Program-made: the position numbers and the translations under genes
Shown: piece by piece, positions 26,825 to 34,385 of the stretch
Position numbering within the stretch: the first letter of the stretch is position 1
How the letters are laid out: every line of letters starts with the position of its first letter
Source: Smaragdicoccus niigatensis DSM 44881 = NBRC 103563
GTDB taxonomy: Bacteria > Actinomycetota > Actinomycetes > Mycobacteriales > Mycobacteriaceae
DNA length: 64,000 nt
NCBI RefSeq assembly: GCF_000380645.1
Contig: NZ_AQXZ01000017.1
Span: 592,780-656,779 of the forward strand
Direction of reading: 5' to 3'
Notes under the pieces: model-generated
Told to the model about the DNA's origin: nothing
Databases searched by the model: none
The model's input: the letters and a program-made list of their open reading frames with translations, nothing else

Positions 26825-27564
26825 CGCGGACCTCCGTCGAGTCGCAAAAGGGTGCCGGTGGAGTAGCTCGAAGCGTCGGACGCGAAGTAGAGCGCAGCGC
26901 CCACGATCTCGGCGGGTTCGCCGACCCGTCCCAGAAGAATCTGCTTACTGATGAGATCGAAAATCTCCGGTGTCCAGGCCTTGCTGATGTCGGTGGCGAA
27001 GGTTCCGCACACGATCGTGTTGACGCGCACCTTGGGTGCGTAGGCCTTGGCGAAGCCCTCGGTCAGTGCGTTGAGTCCGGCCTTGGCCGCGGCGTAGGGC
27101 AGAAACACGGGGTCGGGGCGCAGGGAACCGAACGACGAGATATTGATGATCGTGCCGCCGGAGCCGGCCGCCATACGCTCGCCGATCGTTGCCGACAGCC
27201 GGAACGCGGACTTGAGATTGGTCCCGATGACCTTGTCAAAGAGTGCCTCGGTCACGCCGGACAGACTGGGAAACAGCGGAGACATGCCCGCGTTGTTGAC
27301 CAGGATGTCCACGCGTCCGAACTCGGCATACGCGGCTTCGGTGAGGGCGTCGCACTGCTCCCAATTGCTCACGTTGACCGCGACGGGCCATGCCTTGCGC
27401 CCGAACCGTTCGCGTACTTCGGCAGCGAGTTTCTCGCACGAATCCAGTTTGCGGCTCGCGATGACGACGTCGGCGCCGTGCTCGGCAAACGCGAGCACCA
27501 TCTCGCGCCCAAGTCCGCGACTGCCGCCGGTGACGAGGGCAACTTTTCCGCTGAGATCAGTCAT
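26821..27564 (-). CDS. SDR family oxidoreductase
   Basis: A 247-residue classical SDR: VTGGSRGLGREMVLAFAEHG, NNAGMSPLFPSL, Ser in INISSFGS, PYAAAKAGLNALTE (Tyr/Lys), and a C-terminal YFASDASSYSTGTLLRLDGG. It starts 1 nt after the LarE stop and overlaps the FprB-like gene by ATGA, so it is made from the same transcript as the nickel-pincer nucleotide genes. It may interconvert a hydroxy/keto pair that is also the substrate of the LarA-like protein; this is inference only. Confidence 0.88.
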   Translation of the reverse strand: MTDLSGKVALVTGGSRGLGREMVLAFAEHGADVVIASRKLDSCEKLAAEVRERFGRKAWPVAVNVSNWEQCDALTEAAYAEFGRVDILVNNAGMSPLFPSLSGVTEALFDKVIGTNLKSAFRLSATIGERMAAGSGGTIINISSFGSLRPDPVFLPYAAAKAGLNALTEGFAKAYAPKVRVNTIVCGTFATDISKAWTPEIFDLISKQILLGRVGEPAEIVGAALYFASDASSYSTGTLLRLDGGPR

Positions 27565-27565
27565 G

Positions 27566-28375
27566 TCAGTTCGCTTTCGGTAAATGGAGGAAGGCGCTAC
27601 CGCGCCGATAGGACTCGAATTCGATGGTGTGAGGTGGTGTTTCGTCCGGCCAGAGCTTCCTGACGTCGGCGGCGATCAGCTGTCTGTGAATCGGTGTCAT
27701 GCGTCGCAGCGCGGCTTCGTCGAGTTCGATGGCGACGCCGTCGTCCCGGACGCGGCACCGGACGGTTTCCGGGTTGAGAAGTTCGGTGAGCGCGCGCTCG
27801 ATCTGATGAACGAACATCAATCGCCCGGGTGCGATGGGTATGCCGGTTTCGATCCGGCTCGCGAGGCAGGGTGCTGCGGGCAGCTCGGCGGCGTCGTCGA
27901 GGTTCATCTGGCGGGCGATCGCACGGACGCCCATCTTGTCGATGTCGACGTCGACGTAGGGGTGCCGGACTCCATGCTTGAGCGCGGCCTTGAGTCCCGG
28001 CCGATAGTCACCGAGGTCGTCGGTGTTCGTACCGGAGAGCAGTATTGCGCTCGTCCGCGCGGCAATCGATCCGTAGAGATCGGTCTTGCAGAAGTAGCAG
28101 CGGTTCACTGGATTACGCAGGTATGCAGCATCATTCATTTCGCCTGCGTCGATGACGTGCAGCGTCCAGCCTTCGCGGAGCGCGTATTCGCGCACGCGGC
28201 CGGTCGCCTCGGCGGGAACGGCTGTCGAGACCGCGTGAAACATCTCGGTGTCCGCGCCGCGGACGCGATGCGCGAGCGTGGCGAGGGTCAGGCTGTCGAC
28301 TCCGCCGCTGACCGCGACCGCTATCGGTGGGAGCGTCCGCAAATGTGCGACCAGTGCATCGAATTGGCTGGTCAC
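27566..28375 (-). CDS. larE: LarE, ATP-dependent sacrificial sulfur transferase of nickel-pincer cofactor synthesis
   Basis: A 269-residue PP-loop enzyme that adenylates the pyridinium biscarboxylate nucleotide and inserts sulfur. The PP-loop SGGVDS is at residues 23-28, with the LarE element NPVNRCYFCKTDLY near 89-102, TNTDDLGDYRPG, and AAPCLASRIETGIPI. C170 of the last matches the sacrificial Cys176 of Lactiplantibacillus LarE, so this is the sacrificial-Cys rather than the [4Fe-4S] variety. GTG 28375 overlaps the LarB stop (GTGA). An upstream extension of the frame is Arg-rich and rejected. Confidence 0.93.
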   Translation of the reverse strand: MTSQFDALVAHLRTLPPIAVAVSGGVDSLTLATLAHRVRGADTEMFHAVSTAVPAEATGRVREYALREGWTLHVIDAGEMNDAAYLRNPVNRCYFCKTDLYGSIAARTSAILLSGTNTDDLGDYRPGLKAALKHGVRHPYVDVDIDKMGVRAIARQMNLDDAAELPAAPCLASRIETGIPIAPGRLMFVHQIERALTELLNPETVRCRVRDDGVAIELDEAALRRMTPIHRQLIAADVRKLWPDETPPHTIEFESYRRGSAFLHLPKAN

Positions 28376-29019
28376 CGCAGGCTCCGCATCGCGGCGCAGG
28401 CCGCTCCATAACCGTTGTCGATGTTGACGACAACCAGTCCGGGCGCGCAGCTGGCAAGCACGCTGTGCAGTGCGGTGGTTCCGCCGGCCGACACTCCGTA
28501 GCCCACGGAGGTCGGCACAGCGATGATCACTCCGGGGACGAGACCGGCGAGCACGGTCGGCAACGCCGCGTCCATTCCCGCGACGGCGATGACGACTTGG
28601 TGGGTAGCGATCTCTGCGACGTGTTGCTGGATTCGCCACAGGCCGGCCACCCCGACGTCGTACGTCTCGTCGGCGCGATGACCATGAAAGGCCAACGTGC
28701 GCACAACTTCGCGCGCGACGGGGATGTCCGACGTGCCGCCCGTGACGACGGCTACGTGCGCTGTGGTCGAGAGTGCGGTGGGCGCTCCGAAGAACGCGGT
28801 CCGCGACAGTTCCTCGTAATCCATGCGGTCGCGAAAATCCGCCGGAAGTCGCTCGAATCGGTCTGCGTCGAGCCTCGTCAACAGCATGGCTCGACACGCT
28901 GCGTCGGCCTTCTCAAGCACCGAAACGATCTGGGCGTCGGTCTTCGGATCGCACAGTACGGCCTCGCTGATACCGATCCGGCGGGTGCGTTCGAAGTCGA
29001 GGATCACATCGGGGGTCAT
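28372..29019 (-). CDS. larB: LarB, NaAD carboxylase/hydrolase of nickel-pincer nucleotide synthesis
   Basis: A 215-residue protein with a PurE-like core. LarB carboxylates the nicotinate ring of NaAD and hydrolyses it to the biscarboxylic mononucleotide plus AMP. Signatures are VAVVTGGTSDIPVAREV, YDVGVAGLWRI, VIAVAGMDAALPTVLAG, VPTSVGYGVS, and ASCAPGLVVVNIDNGYGA with the conserved Cys. It is somewhat shorter at the N-terminus than the usual 240-250 residues. ATG 29019 shares a base with the stop of the preceding gene (TGATG). Its position between the MoCF-domain gene and LarE shows cofactor synthesis in one operon. Confidence 0.94.
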   Translation of the reverse strand: MTPDVILDFERTRRIGISEAVLCDPKTDAQIVSVLEKADAACRAMLLTRLDADRFERLPADFRDRMDYEELSRTAFFGAPTALSTTAHVAVVTGGTSDIPVAREVVRTLAFHGHRADETYDVGVAGLWRIQQHVAEIATHQVVIAVAGMDAALPTVLAGLVPGVIIAVPTSVGYGVSAGGTTALHSVLASCAPGLVVVNIDNGYGAACAAMRSLR

Positions 29020-29918
29020 CAGTGCGCCTCGTGATGATGGCGGAGTCGGGCCCGCAGCGTGTCCGCGACAGCGGCCGCTAGTCGGGCTGGCTCCCGCGAT
29101 GACTTCAGTGCCGCGAGAAGCGCGTCCGTTCCGGAAGTCGCTTCGGTATGGGGGCCGGGGAGGCATACGACGATCGCGGTGCCGACCGTGCCGACACCGA
29201 TGCGGACCTGGCCTTTCACATGTCGCCCGTGCCCCTGCTCGACAAAGAAGACCGCGGGCGTTGCCGCTTCCGGGTCGAGCGACAGCAAAGCTTCGACCGT
29301 GCCGTCCTTACCCTCGGCACCGACGCCACCCGTGGTGATGATGAGCCCGTAGCCGCCTTCCTCACCCGCTTGCCGAATCGTCGCCGCGATGAGCTCGGAA
29401 TCGTCGGGCAGGTTGCGGCCTTCGGTGACGGAGAATTCGGCGCCACGCAGTCGTTCGGAAATCCACGGCTTGTTGGTGTCTTCGATTTGTCCGGAGATGA
29501 CCTCCGGCCCGGTGGAGAACACGATCGCTCGGCTTGCGATGCGGCGCGTGATCTCGCTCGCCATTTCTATCGAACGGTCGAGTGCCTGGGCTGCTTCCGC
29601 CGAATCCGCTGCGAGCCAGCCAAGAACACCTTCCGAGCAGACGGAAGTGCGCTCGTCGACGTTGATTCCAGGCAGTTGGCCCAACGCCTTAAGAAGCATC
29701 GACTGCTTGCCAGCCACCGCATAGGGGTCCAGCGTTGTGCGGAGAATGTCGAGAGTGAGCAATTCGTCTCGGGCATCGATGACGACGACGTCCGCGCGCG
29801 GCAAGCCGAGAACATCCGCGACCACAGCGGCGACCTCGGTGAGGTTGGCGCCCGTCAGCGCGATGTTTTCGATGCGGAACTCGGTCTTTTCCAGCAAGTT
29901 CCATTCGGGGGCGGTCAT
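29019..29918 (-). CDS. MoCF/CinA-type nucleotide-binding domain protein with unrecognised N-terminal domain
   Basis: A 299-residue protein. Residues from about 130 on match the MoCF (MogA/MoeA/CinA, COG1058) fold: STGPEVISGQIEDTNKPW, NLPDDSELIAATI, and LIITTGGVGAEGKDGTVEAL. The first 130 residues (LEKTEFRIENIALTGANL...) match nothing I recognise. CinA-type COG1058 domains hydrolyse ADP-ribose-like dinucleotides. Lying between a phosphoribosyltransferase-like gene and LarB, it may handle a nicotinate nucleotide or dinucleotide in NPN synthesis, or deliver it. It overlaps both neighbours. The function is inferred; the domain call is firm. Confidence 0.75.
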   Translation of the reverse strand: MTAPEWNLLEKTEFRIENIALTGANLTEVAAVVADVLGLPRADVVVIDARDELLTLDILRTTLDPYAVAGKQSMLLKALGQLPGINVDERTSVCSEGVLGWLAADSAEAAQALDRSIEMASEITRRIASRAIVFSTGPEVISGQIEDTNKPWISERLRGAEFSVTEGRNLPDDSELIAATIRQAGEEGGYGLIITTGGVGAEGKDGTVEALLSLDPEAATPAVFFVEQGHGRHVKGQVRIGVGTVGTAIVVCLPGPHTEATSGTDALLAALKSSREPARLAAAVADTLRARLRHHHEAH

Positions 29919-30712
29919 TTGACGTCCACGACCTTCAGGCTCATATCGAGGAGTCGTGCATCGACGATGGCCCGGCCGATATCGACGATGTCGACTTTGA
30001 GGGCGCGTAGTTCATCGATGTCCTCGAGCCGGACGCCGCCGCCGAAAGCGAGCTCGACGCTCTCTCGAAATCCTGACTCCCGGAGCTGCGAATCGGCAGC
30101 CCGGACATCGTCGATACGACCGGTATCGACGAAGACGATGTCCGCGCCGGCGCGGGCTGCGATGACGGCGTCCTCGCCATTGGTGACCTGGATCGTGGTT
30201 CGGAATCCGTTCAGTCCGGGCTGGGCATCAACGGCATCCATCGTCGCCTGGACTCCGCCGAGCATCGTGACGATGTTCTTATCGAGGTAGGCGAACGGCC
30301 ACTTAGCGATTCGAGGGCTGGCCCCGCCGACGGTGATCGCCGCGCGAATCATGTCCTTTTGCGATAACGGCAGTTTCTTCCACGCCCCGGAGACGATGCG
30401 TGGACCTCCGGCGGCACGGTCCACGAACACGCGGGCGGCGGTCGCGATACCCGACGGCTTCCCGAGGAGGCCAATCAACTGTTCCTCAGCCTGAGCGATC
30501 TGAAGCGGCGTTCCGGAAATCCGGATGACTTCATCGCCCGGGGACACCGGCTTACCGTCGGTCGTACTGTCGACGATGGTCAGTCCCAGTGCTGCGGCAG
30601 CGTCCGTCGCGGCGTCGACTCCGGCGACAATGCCACTTTCGTGAGCGATAATTGCCGCTGTGACCTGCTGGGATACGATTTCGGCGAAGAGCAGTGCTCG
30701 TGGATCGGTCAT
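29915..30712 (-). CDS. Quinolinate phosphoribosyltransferase (NadC/ModD)-like protein, divergent
   Basis: A 265-residue protein with the NadC layout: an N-terminal barrel-like part with the linker EEQLIGLLGKPSGIATAARV, then VTNGEDAVIAARAGADIVFVDTGR and ELAFGGGVRLEDIDELRAL. The normal TRKT motif is replaced by SGAWKKLPLS and the KDNH motif by LDKNIVTMLGG, so it is not a housekeeping NadC. It could make nicotinate mononucleotide from another pyridine precursor to feed LarB (via NaAD), or use a pyridine substrate of its own. It is tightly coupled (ATGA) to the LLM gene upstream and the MoCF gene downstream. Confidence 0.75.
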   Translation of the reverse strand: MTDPRALLFAEIVSQQVTAAIIAHESGIVAGVDAATDAAAALGLTIVDSTTDGKPVSPGDEVIRISGTPLQIAQAEEQLIGLLGKPSGIATAARVFVDRAAGGPRIVSGAWKKLPLSQKDMIRAAITVGGASPRIAKWPFAYLDKNIVTMLGGVQATMDAVDAQPGLNGFRTTIQVTNGEDAVIAARAGADIVFVDTGRIDDVRAADSQLRESGFRESVELAFGGGVRLEDIDELRALKVDIVDIGRAIVDARLLDMSLKVVDVK

Positions 30713-31716
30713 GGTTGGAACTCCTTGGGCGCGAACGCGGCAAAGGTGTCGCGCTGGACGTTCGGATCGAACGACAGGCAGAACAGCATTGGCGTTGTGA
30801 TGCCAGCGCGAACGTAGGTTCGAACGCGTTCCTGGCAGTACTCTTTGTCGCCGATCACGGCGATCGAATCGACAAGGTCGTCGGTCATCGCAGCTCGTGC
30901 ACGCGTCCAGTCGCGCGTCGACCCTGCTTCGAGGATCGCGGCTGCTTCTTCGGGGTAGCCGGCCGAGGCCAGGTGGCGGTTGTACACCGGGTTGGTGAAA
31001 TAGGGCGAAAACGCGAAACGAAAAATCGCGCGTGCCTCGTCTACGTTGTCGGTTACCGCCACCTGGAACCGACTGCCGATCTCGATGTCACCGGGCTCGC
31101 GCCCGGCTGAATGAGCTGCTGCCCGGATCTGGGCAATCGTCTCGTCGAGCACCTGCAACGGAAACAAATTGAGAATGATCCCGTCGGCGGAGCTGACGGC
31201 GAGCTCGGTCATCTTTGGGCCGAGTGCGGCGAGGAGTATCGCAACGTCTCTGCTCAGTGGTGGTTGCTGGTACCCAGTGCTGCGCACCAGACTGCCGGTG
31301 AAGTCTGTCTTCTTTCCATCGAGCATCTGCTGCAACACCGTGAGGGTTTCTCGCATCCGGGTCAATGGCCGGTCGAGCGATAACCCATGCCAGCCCTCGA
31401 TCATCGCTTCGGACGACGATCCCAACCCGAGCGCGAACCGGCCGGGTGCGATGTCCGCAAGGGTGGCAACGGTCGCCGCGAGCACTGCGGGAGTACGGGT
31501 AAATGCCGGCACGACCGCAATGCCAACCCGCATCCGCTCAGTACGCGCGAGAGCGATTGCGGCGAGTGTCAGCGCGTCGATCCGTCCGGCATCGGGAAGC
31601 CAAACATCTTGGTAGCCAATCGATTCGGCCCACTGGATGAACTCGACCGTGCGCTCCACCGAACCCGGACCGAAGTCGTACGGCGGCGTCATTGCCGCGC
31701 GAAATGTATGCGCCAT
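30709..31716 (-). CDS. LLM-class (luciferase-like, F420-type) oxidoreductase
   Basis: A 335-residue TIM-barrel protein of the luciferase-like monooxygenase superfamily. Seen are FIQWAESIGYQDVWLPD, a VGIAVVPAFTRTPAVLAATVATL strand-helix, APGRFALGLGSSSEAMIEGWHG (the typical cofactor-phosphate region), and RDVAILLAALGPKMTELA. Actinobacterial members commonly use F420H2, others FMN. ATG 31716 lies 2 nt after the LarA-like stop. It is a redox enzyme co-transcribed with the nickel-pincer genes; it may reduce or oxidise a pathway intermediate. No F420 synthesis gene is in the window. Confidence 0.88.
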   Translation of the reverse strand: MAHTFRAAMTPPYDFGPGSVERTVEFIQWAESIGYQDVWLPDAGRIDALTLAAIALARTERMRVGIAVVPAFTRTPAVLAATVATLADIAPGRFALGLGSSSEAMIEGWHGLSLDRPLTRMRETLTVLQQMLDGKKTDFTGSLVRSTGYQQPPLSRDVAILLAALGPKMTELAVSSADGIILNLFPLQVLDETIAQIRAAAHSAGREPGDIEIGSRFQVAVTDNVDEARAIFRFAFSPYFTNPVYNRHLASAGYPEEAAAILEAGSTRDWTRARAAMTDDLVDSIAVIGDKEYCQERVRTYVRAGITTPMLFCLSFDPNVQRDTFAAFAPKEFQP

Positions 31717-31718
31717 GG

Positions 31719-33083
31719 TCAGGCCACAGGGGACAGGTTGCGCTGGCGCAACCACTTCGGCATGAGTTCTTCGTCTACGCGGCGGGACACTTCGGGCGCT
31801 TGCGCGAGGAGATACTCGGCCATCGCCCGGGTCATGTTGATCGCGCCGTACGAGCCGTCGAAGACGATGCCCCGTTCGGTGCCGGTCCGTTCAGCGGCGA
31901 TACGCACTGCCTCGGCGAGGTCTGTCGCGACGATGACTTCACGATTGGCGTGGATTCGTTGCGCGTCCTTGCCGACGACGGCGCCAGCGGCGATCGTCAG
32001 ATTGTGCGCGAAGAACAGCTTCCACGCGTAATTCAGCACGACCGCCTTGACTGGTCCGCCCAGCGACGTCTTGCTGACGTGATGGACCTGTCCATCGGTC
32101 GGCAAATCGAGGTCCAGATGGTCGGTTCCGGCCGCGTACAACGCGCATGCGGTCATTCCGCCGGCGTGCTGATAGGGCAGCCATCGGGTGTCGTCGGCGA
32201 CGACGAAACACGAGTCGACCGTGTTGAAGAGTTCGAGCATCTTTCCGAATCGCCGCAAGATGTGCCCGCACACGCGGTGATCTAGCGCGATGAGATCGTT
32301 GTCGGCGTCGACGCCCATCACGCCGGTGGGCGCGGTTTTGAGCGCGACCGCAAAGGCGAATCGCTCCTGGATATACATGGATTCGTAGATCGCGCGGGGC
32401 ACGATGTTGGCACTGCGCGTGGGGAAGTTCGTGTGGAAGATCGAACGCGTTTCCATGCGGGCGTAGCTCATCGTGAACGACTTCAGGAGTCGGCCGTTGA
32501 CGTGGTGATAGTGGACCTCGCGCGGGTCGTCGTAGTGCACGTGGATGAGCCACCGGGCGTTGTACGCGGCCCGAATCCCGTACAGCACACCAATTTCGGT
32601 CTCGATCTCGATACCGGTGTCATATGGGCCGAAGCTGATGACCTTGCCCTCGAAGTACGTGTCGAGTCCATATTTTGGAAGGATTTCGAACCGCTCGAAC
32701 TTGCTCGACGCGGAGGACAGCGCGAGCTTGATGTTCGCGGTGCCGGTCCGCTGGACCACCTCGTCCCGGATCGTCTTGAGCAACTCGGCGTACGCGTGGC
32801 CGCCCATCAACGCGAAGCCGTGTTCGGAGCACAGAATGTTCACCGAGTCGTCGGGTCCGATCATCGCCATGTCGACGCCGGCGAGCGACTCATGCGCGGC
32901 GTTACGGACGGGCGCGGGGTCACCGCCGCTGTTGTAAATGGGATCGGGCAGGTCGTCGAAGAGGTCCTGCACCGCGACCGAACACATGCCGGGTAACTCG
33001 GCAGCACGGGTGGCGGGCGGCGTGCGTCCGTAGGCGAAGTAGGAGAAGTCGAGTGGGGGAGGCGTCACCGCTGGCCGGATCAT
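31719..33083 (-). CDS. Divergent LarA-like (DUF2088) candidate nickel-pincer-nucleotide enzyme
   Basis: 454 residues. By eye it follows the LarA fold order. VNILCSEHGFALM aligns with the LarA nucleotide-phosphate strand, and IKLALSSASSKFERFEIL then PKYG aligns with the A-T-G-x-H-R-P segment and its KYG. H191 in REVHYHH, K201 in NGRLLKSF and H217 in RSIFH reproduce exactly the H-(10)-K-(16)-H spacing of LarA His174, Lys184 (NPN-anchoring) and His200 (Ni ligand). The position of LarA His108, the second catalytic base, appears to be Ser126, and the TRP phosphate motif is lost. It is thus a likely NPN enzyme but probably not an ordinary racemase. Neighbours on both sides are redox proteins. Family call from motif spacing only. 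Confidence 0.72.
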   Translation of the reverse strand: MIRPAVTPPPLDFSYFAYGRTPPATRAAELPGMCSVAVQDLFDDLPDPIYNSGGDPAPVRNAAHESLAGVDMAMIGPDDSVNILCSEHGFALMGGHAYAELLKTIRDEVVQRTGTANIKLALSSASSKFERFEILPKYGLDTYFEGKVISFGPYDTGIEIETEIGVLYGIRAAYNARWLIHVHYDDPREVHYHHVNGRLLKSFTMSYARMETRSIFHTNFPTRSANIVPRAIYESMYIQERFAFAVALKTAPTGVMGVDADNDLIALDHRVCGHILRRFGKMLELFNTVDSCFVVADDTRWLPYQHAGGMTACALYAAGTDHLDLDLPTDGQVHHVSKTSLGGPVKAVVLNYAWKLFFAHNLTIAAGAVVGKDAQRIHANREVIVATDLAEAVRIAAERTGTERGIVFDGSYGAINMTRAMAEYLLAQAPEVSRRVDEELMPKWLRQRNLSPVA

Positions 33084-33730
33084 GAGTCACTCCTGCCGGG
33101 TTGAATATCTGGGAACAACTGCGCCTGGGGACTGGTGCCGTTTTCGATGGCGGCGATGTTCTCGGCGATGCGGTATTCGGGGTACTTGGCGGCCACGTGT
33201 TCCGGAATGGTCCAGATCGCGGTTTCGGTGCCCGAGCCCTCTGGATAAATGCGACGGTCGGCGGCGGGTCGGTCGATCGTGACTCCATGCGCGTCGAGCA
33301 ATCGCATCGTCGGAGTGAGGCACCACATACCGCACTTGGTGCGTGCACCGGTGGCGAGCGTCAACTCTTCCGGGGTGTGAACTCCGTTGACGATGGCCGC
33401 GGCCATCTCCGCTGCCGTCGTCTGCGTGCACACGCACACGATCGCGTCGGGCGCGAATCTCGCCTTCGCGCAGAGGTCGTCGACTTCCGGCTGCGGGTAG
33501 TCGGCTTCGGGCACCTTAAGCTCACGCGGCTGCGGATCGCGCTTGATCGATATCGCGCTGTAGGGGTAGCAGGCTTCGACGCATTTGAAGCAGCCGACGC
33601 ACTTCGAGTCGGTCAGCACCGCAAGGTGGCCGTCCATGCTGAGCGCTTCTGATGGGCATACGGCGGTGCAACGACGGCAGCCAACGCATTTCTCGTCGTC
33701 GATTGCGACGATCGCGGAAGTGATGAACAT
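33080..33730 (-). CDS. 2x[4Fe-4S] ferredoxin fused to BFD-like [2Fe-2S] domain
   Basis: A 216-residue electron-transfer protein. Cluster 1 is C15/C18/C21/C25 (CVGCRRCTAVCP) and cluster 2 is C44/C47/C50/C54 (CVGCFKCVEACY). A BFD-like domain follows with C99/C101 and C133/C137 (CVCT ... CGMWC). The last 75 residues have no recognised motif. ATG 33730 has GGAG upstream and shares a base with the TetR stop; its own stop overlaps the LarA-like start (ATGA). This tight coupling suggests it is a subunit or partner of the LarA-like protein, giving it a route for electrons. The partnership is inferred. Confidence 0.88.
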   Translation of the reverse strand: MFITSAIVAIDDEKCVGCRRCTAVCPSEALSMDGHLAVLTDSKCVGCFKCVEACYPYSAISIKRDPQPRELKVPEADYPQPEVDDLCAKARFAPDAIVCVCTQTTAAEMAAAIVNGVHTPEELTLATGARTKCGMWCLTPTMRLLDAHGVTIDRPAADRRIYPEGSGTETAIWTIPEHVAAKYPEYRIAENIAAIENGTSPQAQLFPDIQPGRSDS

Positions 33731-34311
33731 CAGGACACTCCGATTAGTTTGTGCAGCATCGTGTGAATCCGCTCGGCAAGGTCCGCGGAATCCGGGCCGA
33801 AGCGGTCGATGACGACAAGAGCTGCTCGTCCGGCCCACACGACGTCGTCGTGGAATCCTTCGCGTTCTGGCATTACGCGGCTGAGCAGTCGGGACAGGAG
33901 TTCCGGAGGTTCCGCGATGAGCGACTCATACCGCTGACCGACCGCCGGGTCGGCGAACATGAGAACCAGCATCGGCTGATACGTGCGCGCGAAGTTGATG
34001 GCGCCACGCGTCCAGCTGTCGATGATCGCCGCGGGTGTGGCGGTCTCCCATCGGGATTGGCCGGCCCACGCGGTCATCGTTCGAACTGATTCCTCGGCGA
34101 ACCGGTCATGCGCCGCAACCGCGACACCGCTCTTATCGCCGAATCGGGCGTAGACCGCACCGGTGGTGAGTCCGGCGCGGCGAGCGACCTCGGCGATGCT
34201 GATGTCGGAGTAGTGCTTCTCGCGCAGCAGTTCGAGGAATGCGTCCACGAGCAACTCGCGGTTGGCACGTGAGCGATCCTGCTTGGCTTCGGGCTGGCCA
34301 TTCGTCGTCAT
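33730..34311 (-). CDS. TetR/AcrR family regulator of the lar locus
   Basis: A 193-residue TetR protein: REKHYSDISIAEVARRAG, then LTTGAVYARFGDKSGVA. ATG 34311 has a perfect AAGGAGG 7 nt upstream. It is the first gene of the 13-gene leftward run and divergent from LarC. The AT-rich inverted repeat at 34334-34354 lies between the two starts, so it very probably controls both arms in response to a pathway ligand. Confidence 0.9.
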   Translation of the reverse strand: MTTNGQPEAKQDRSRANRELLVDAFLELLREKHYSDISIAEVARRAGLTTGAVYARFGDKSGVAVAAHDRFAEESVRTMTAWAGQSRWETATPAAIIDSWTRGAINFARTYQPMLVLMFADPAVGQRYESLIAEPPELLSRLLSRVMPEREGFHDDVVWAGRAALVVIDRFGPDSADLAERIHTMLHKLIGVS

Positions 34312-34333
34312 CGGGACCTCCTTCTGGACTAAA

Positions 34334-34354
34334 AATAATAGTAATCGTATTATT
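34334..34354. promoter_or_regulatory. AT-rich operator between TetR and LarC
   Basis: Inverted repeat AATAATA (34334-34340), 7-nt spacer GTAATCG, TATTATT (34348-34354). It is centred in the 74-bp gap between the divergent starts 34311 (-) and 34386 (+) and stands out against GC-rich surroundings. It could also supply the -10 elements of both promoters. Expected ligand-responsive target of the adjacent TetR. Confidence 0.7.
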
Positions 34355-34385
34355 TCGTCAAGATGCCACGACAAGGAGTGACGCT

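Noticed and set aside
28376..28897. N-terminal extension of LarE
   Set aside because: The extra 174 codons are Arg-rich and overlap LarB in another frame; LarE homologues start near the PP-loop as with GTG 28375.
31719..33083. Annotating the LarA-like gene simply as lactate racemase larA
   Set aside because: The second catalytic His and the phosphate-binding TRP motif are not conserved, so lactate racemase activity cannot be supported.
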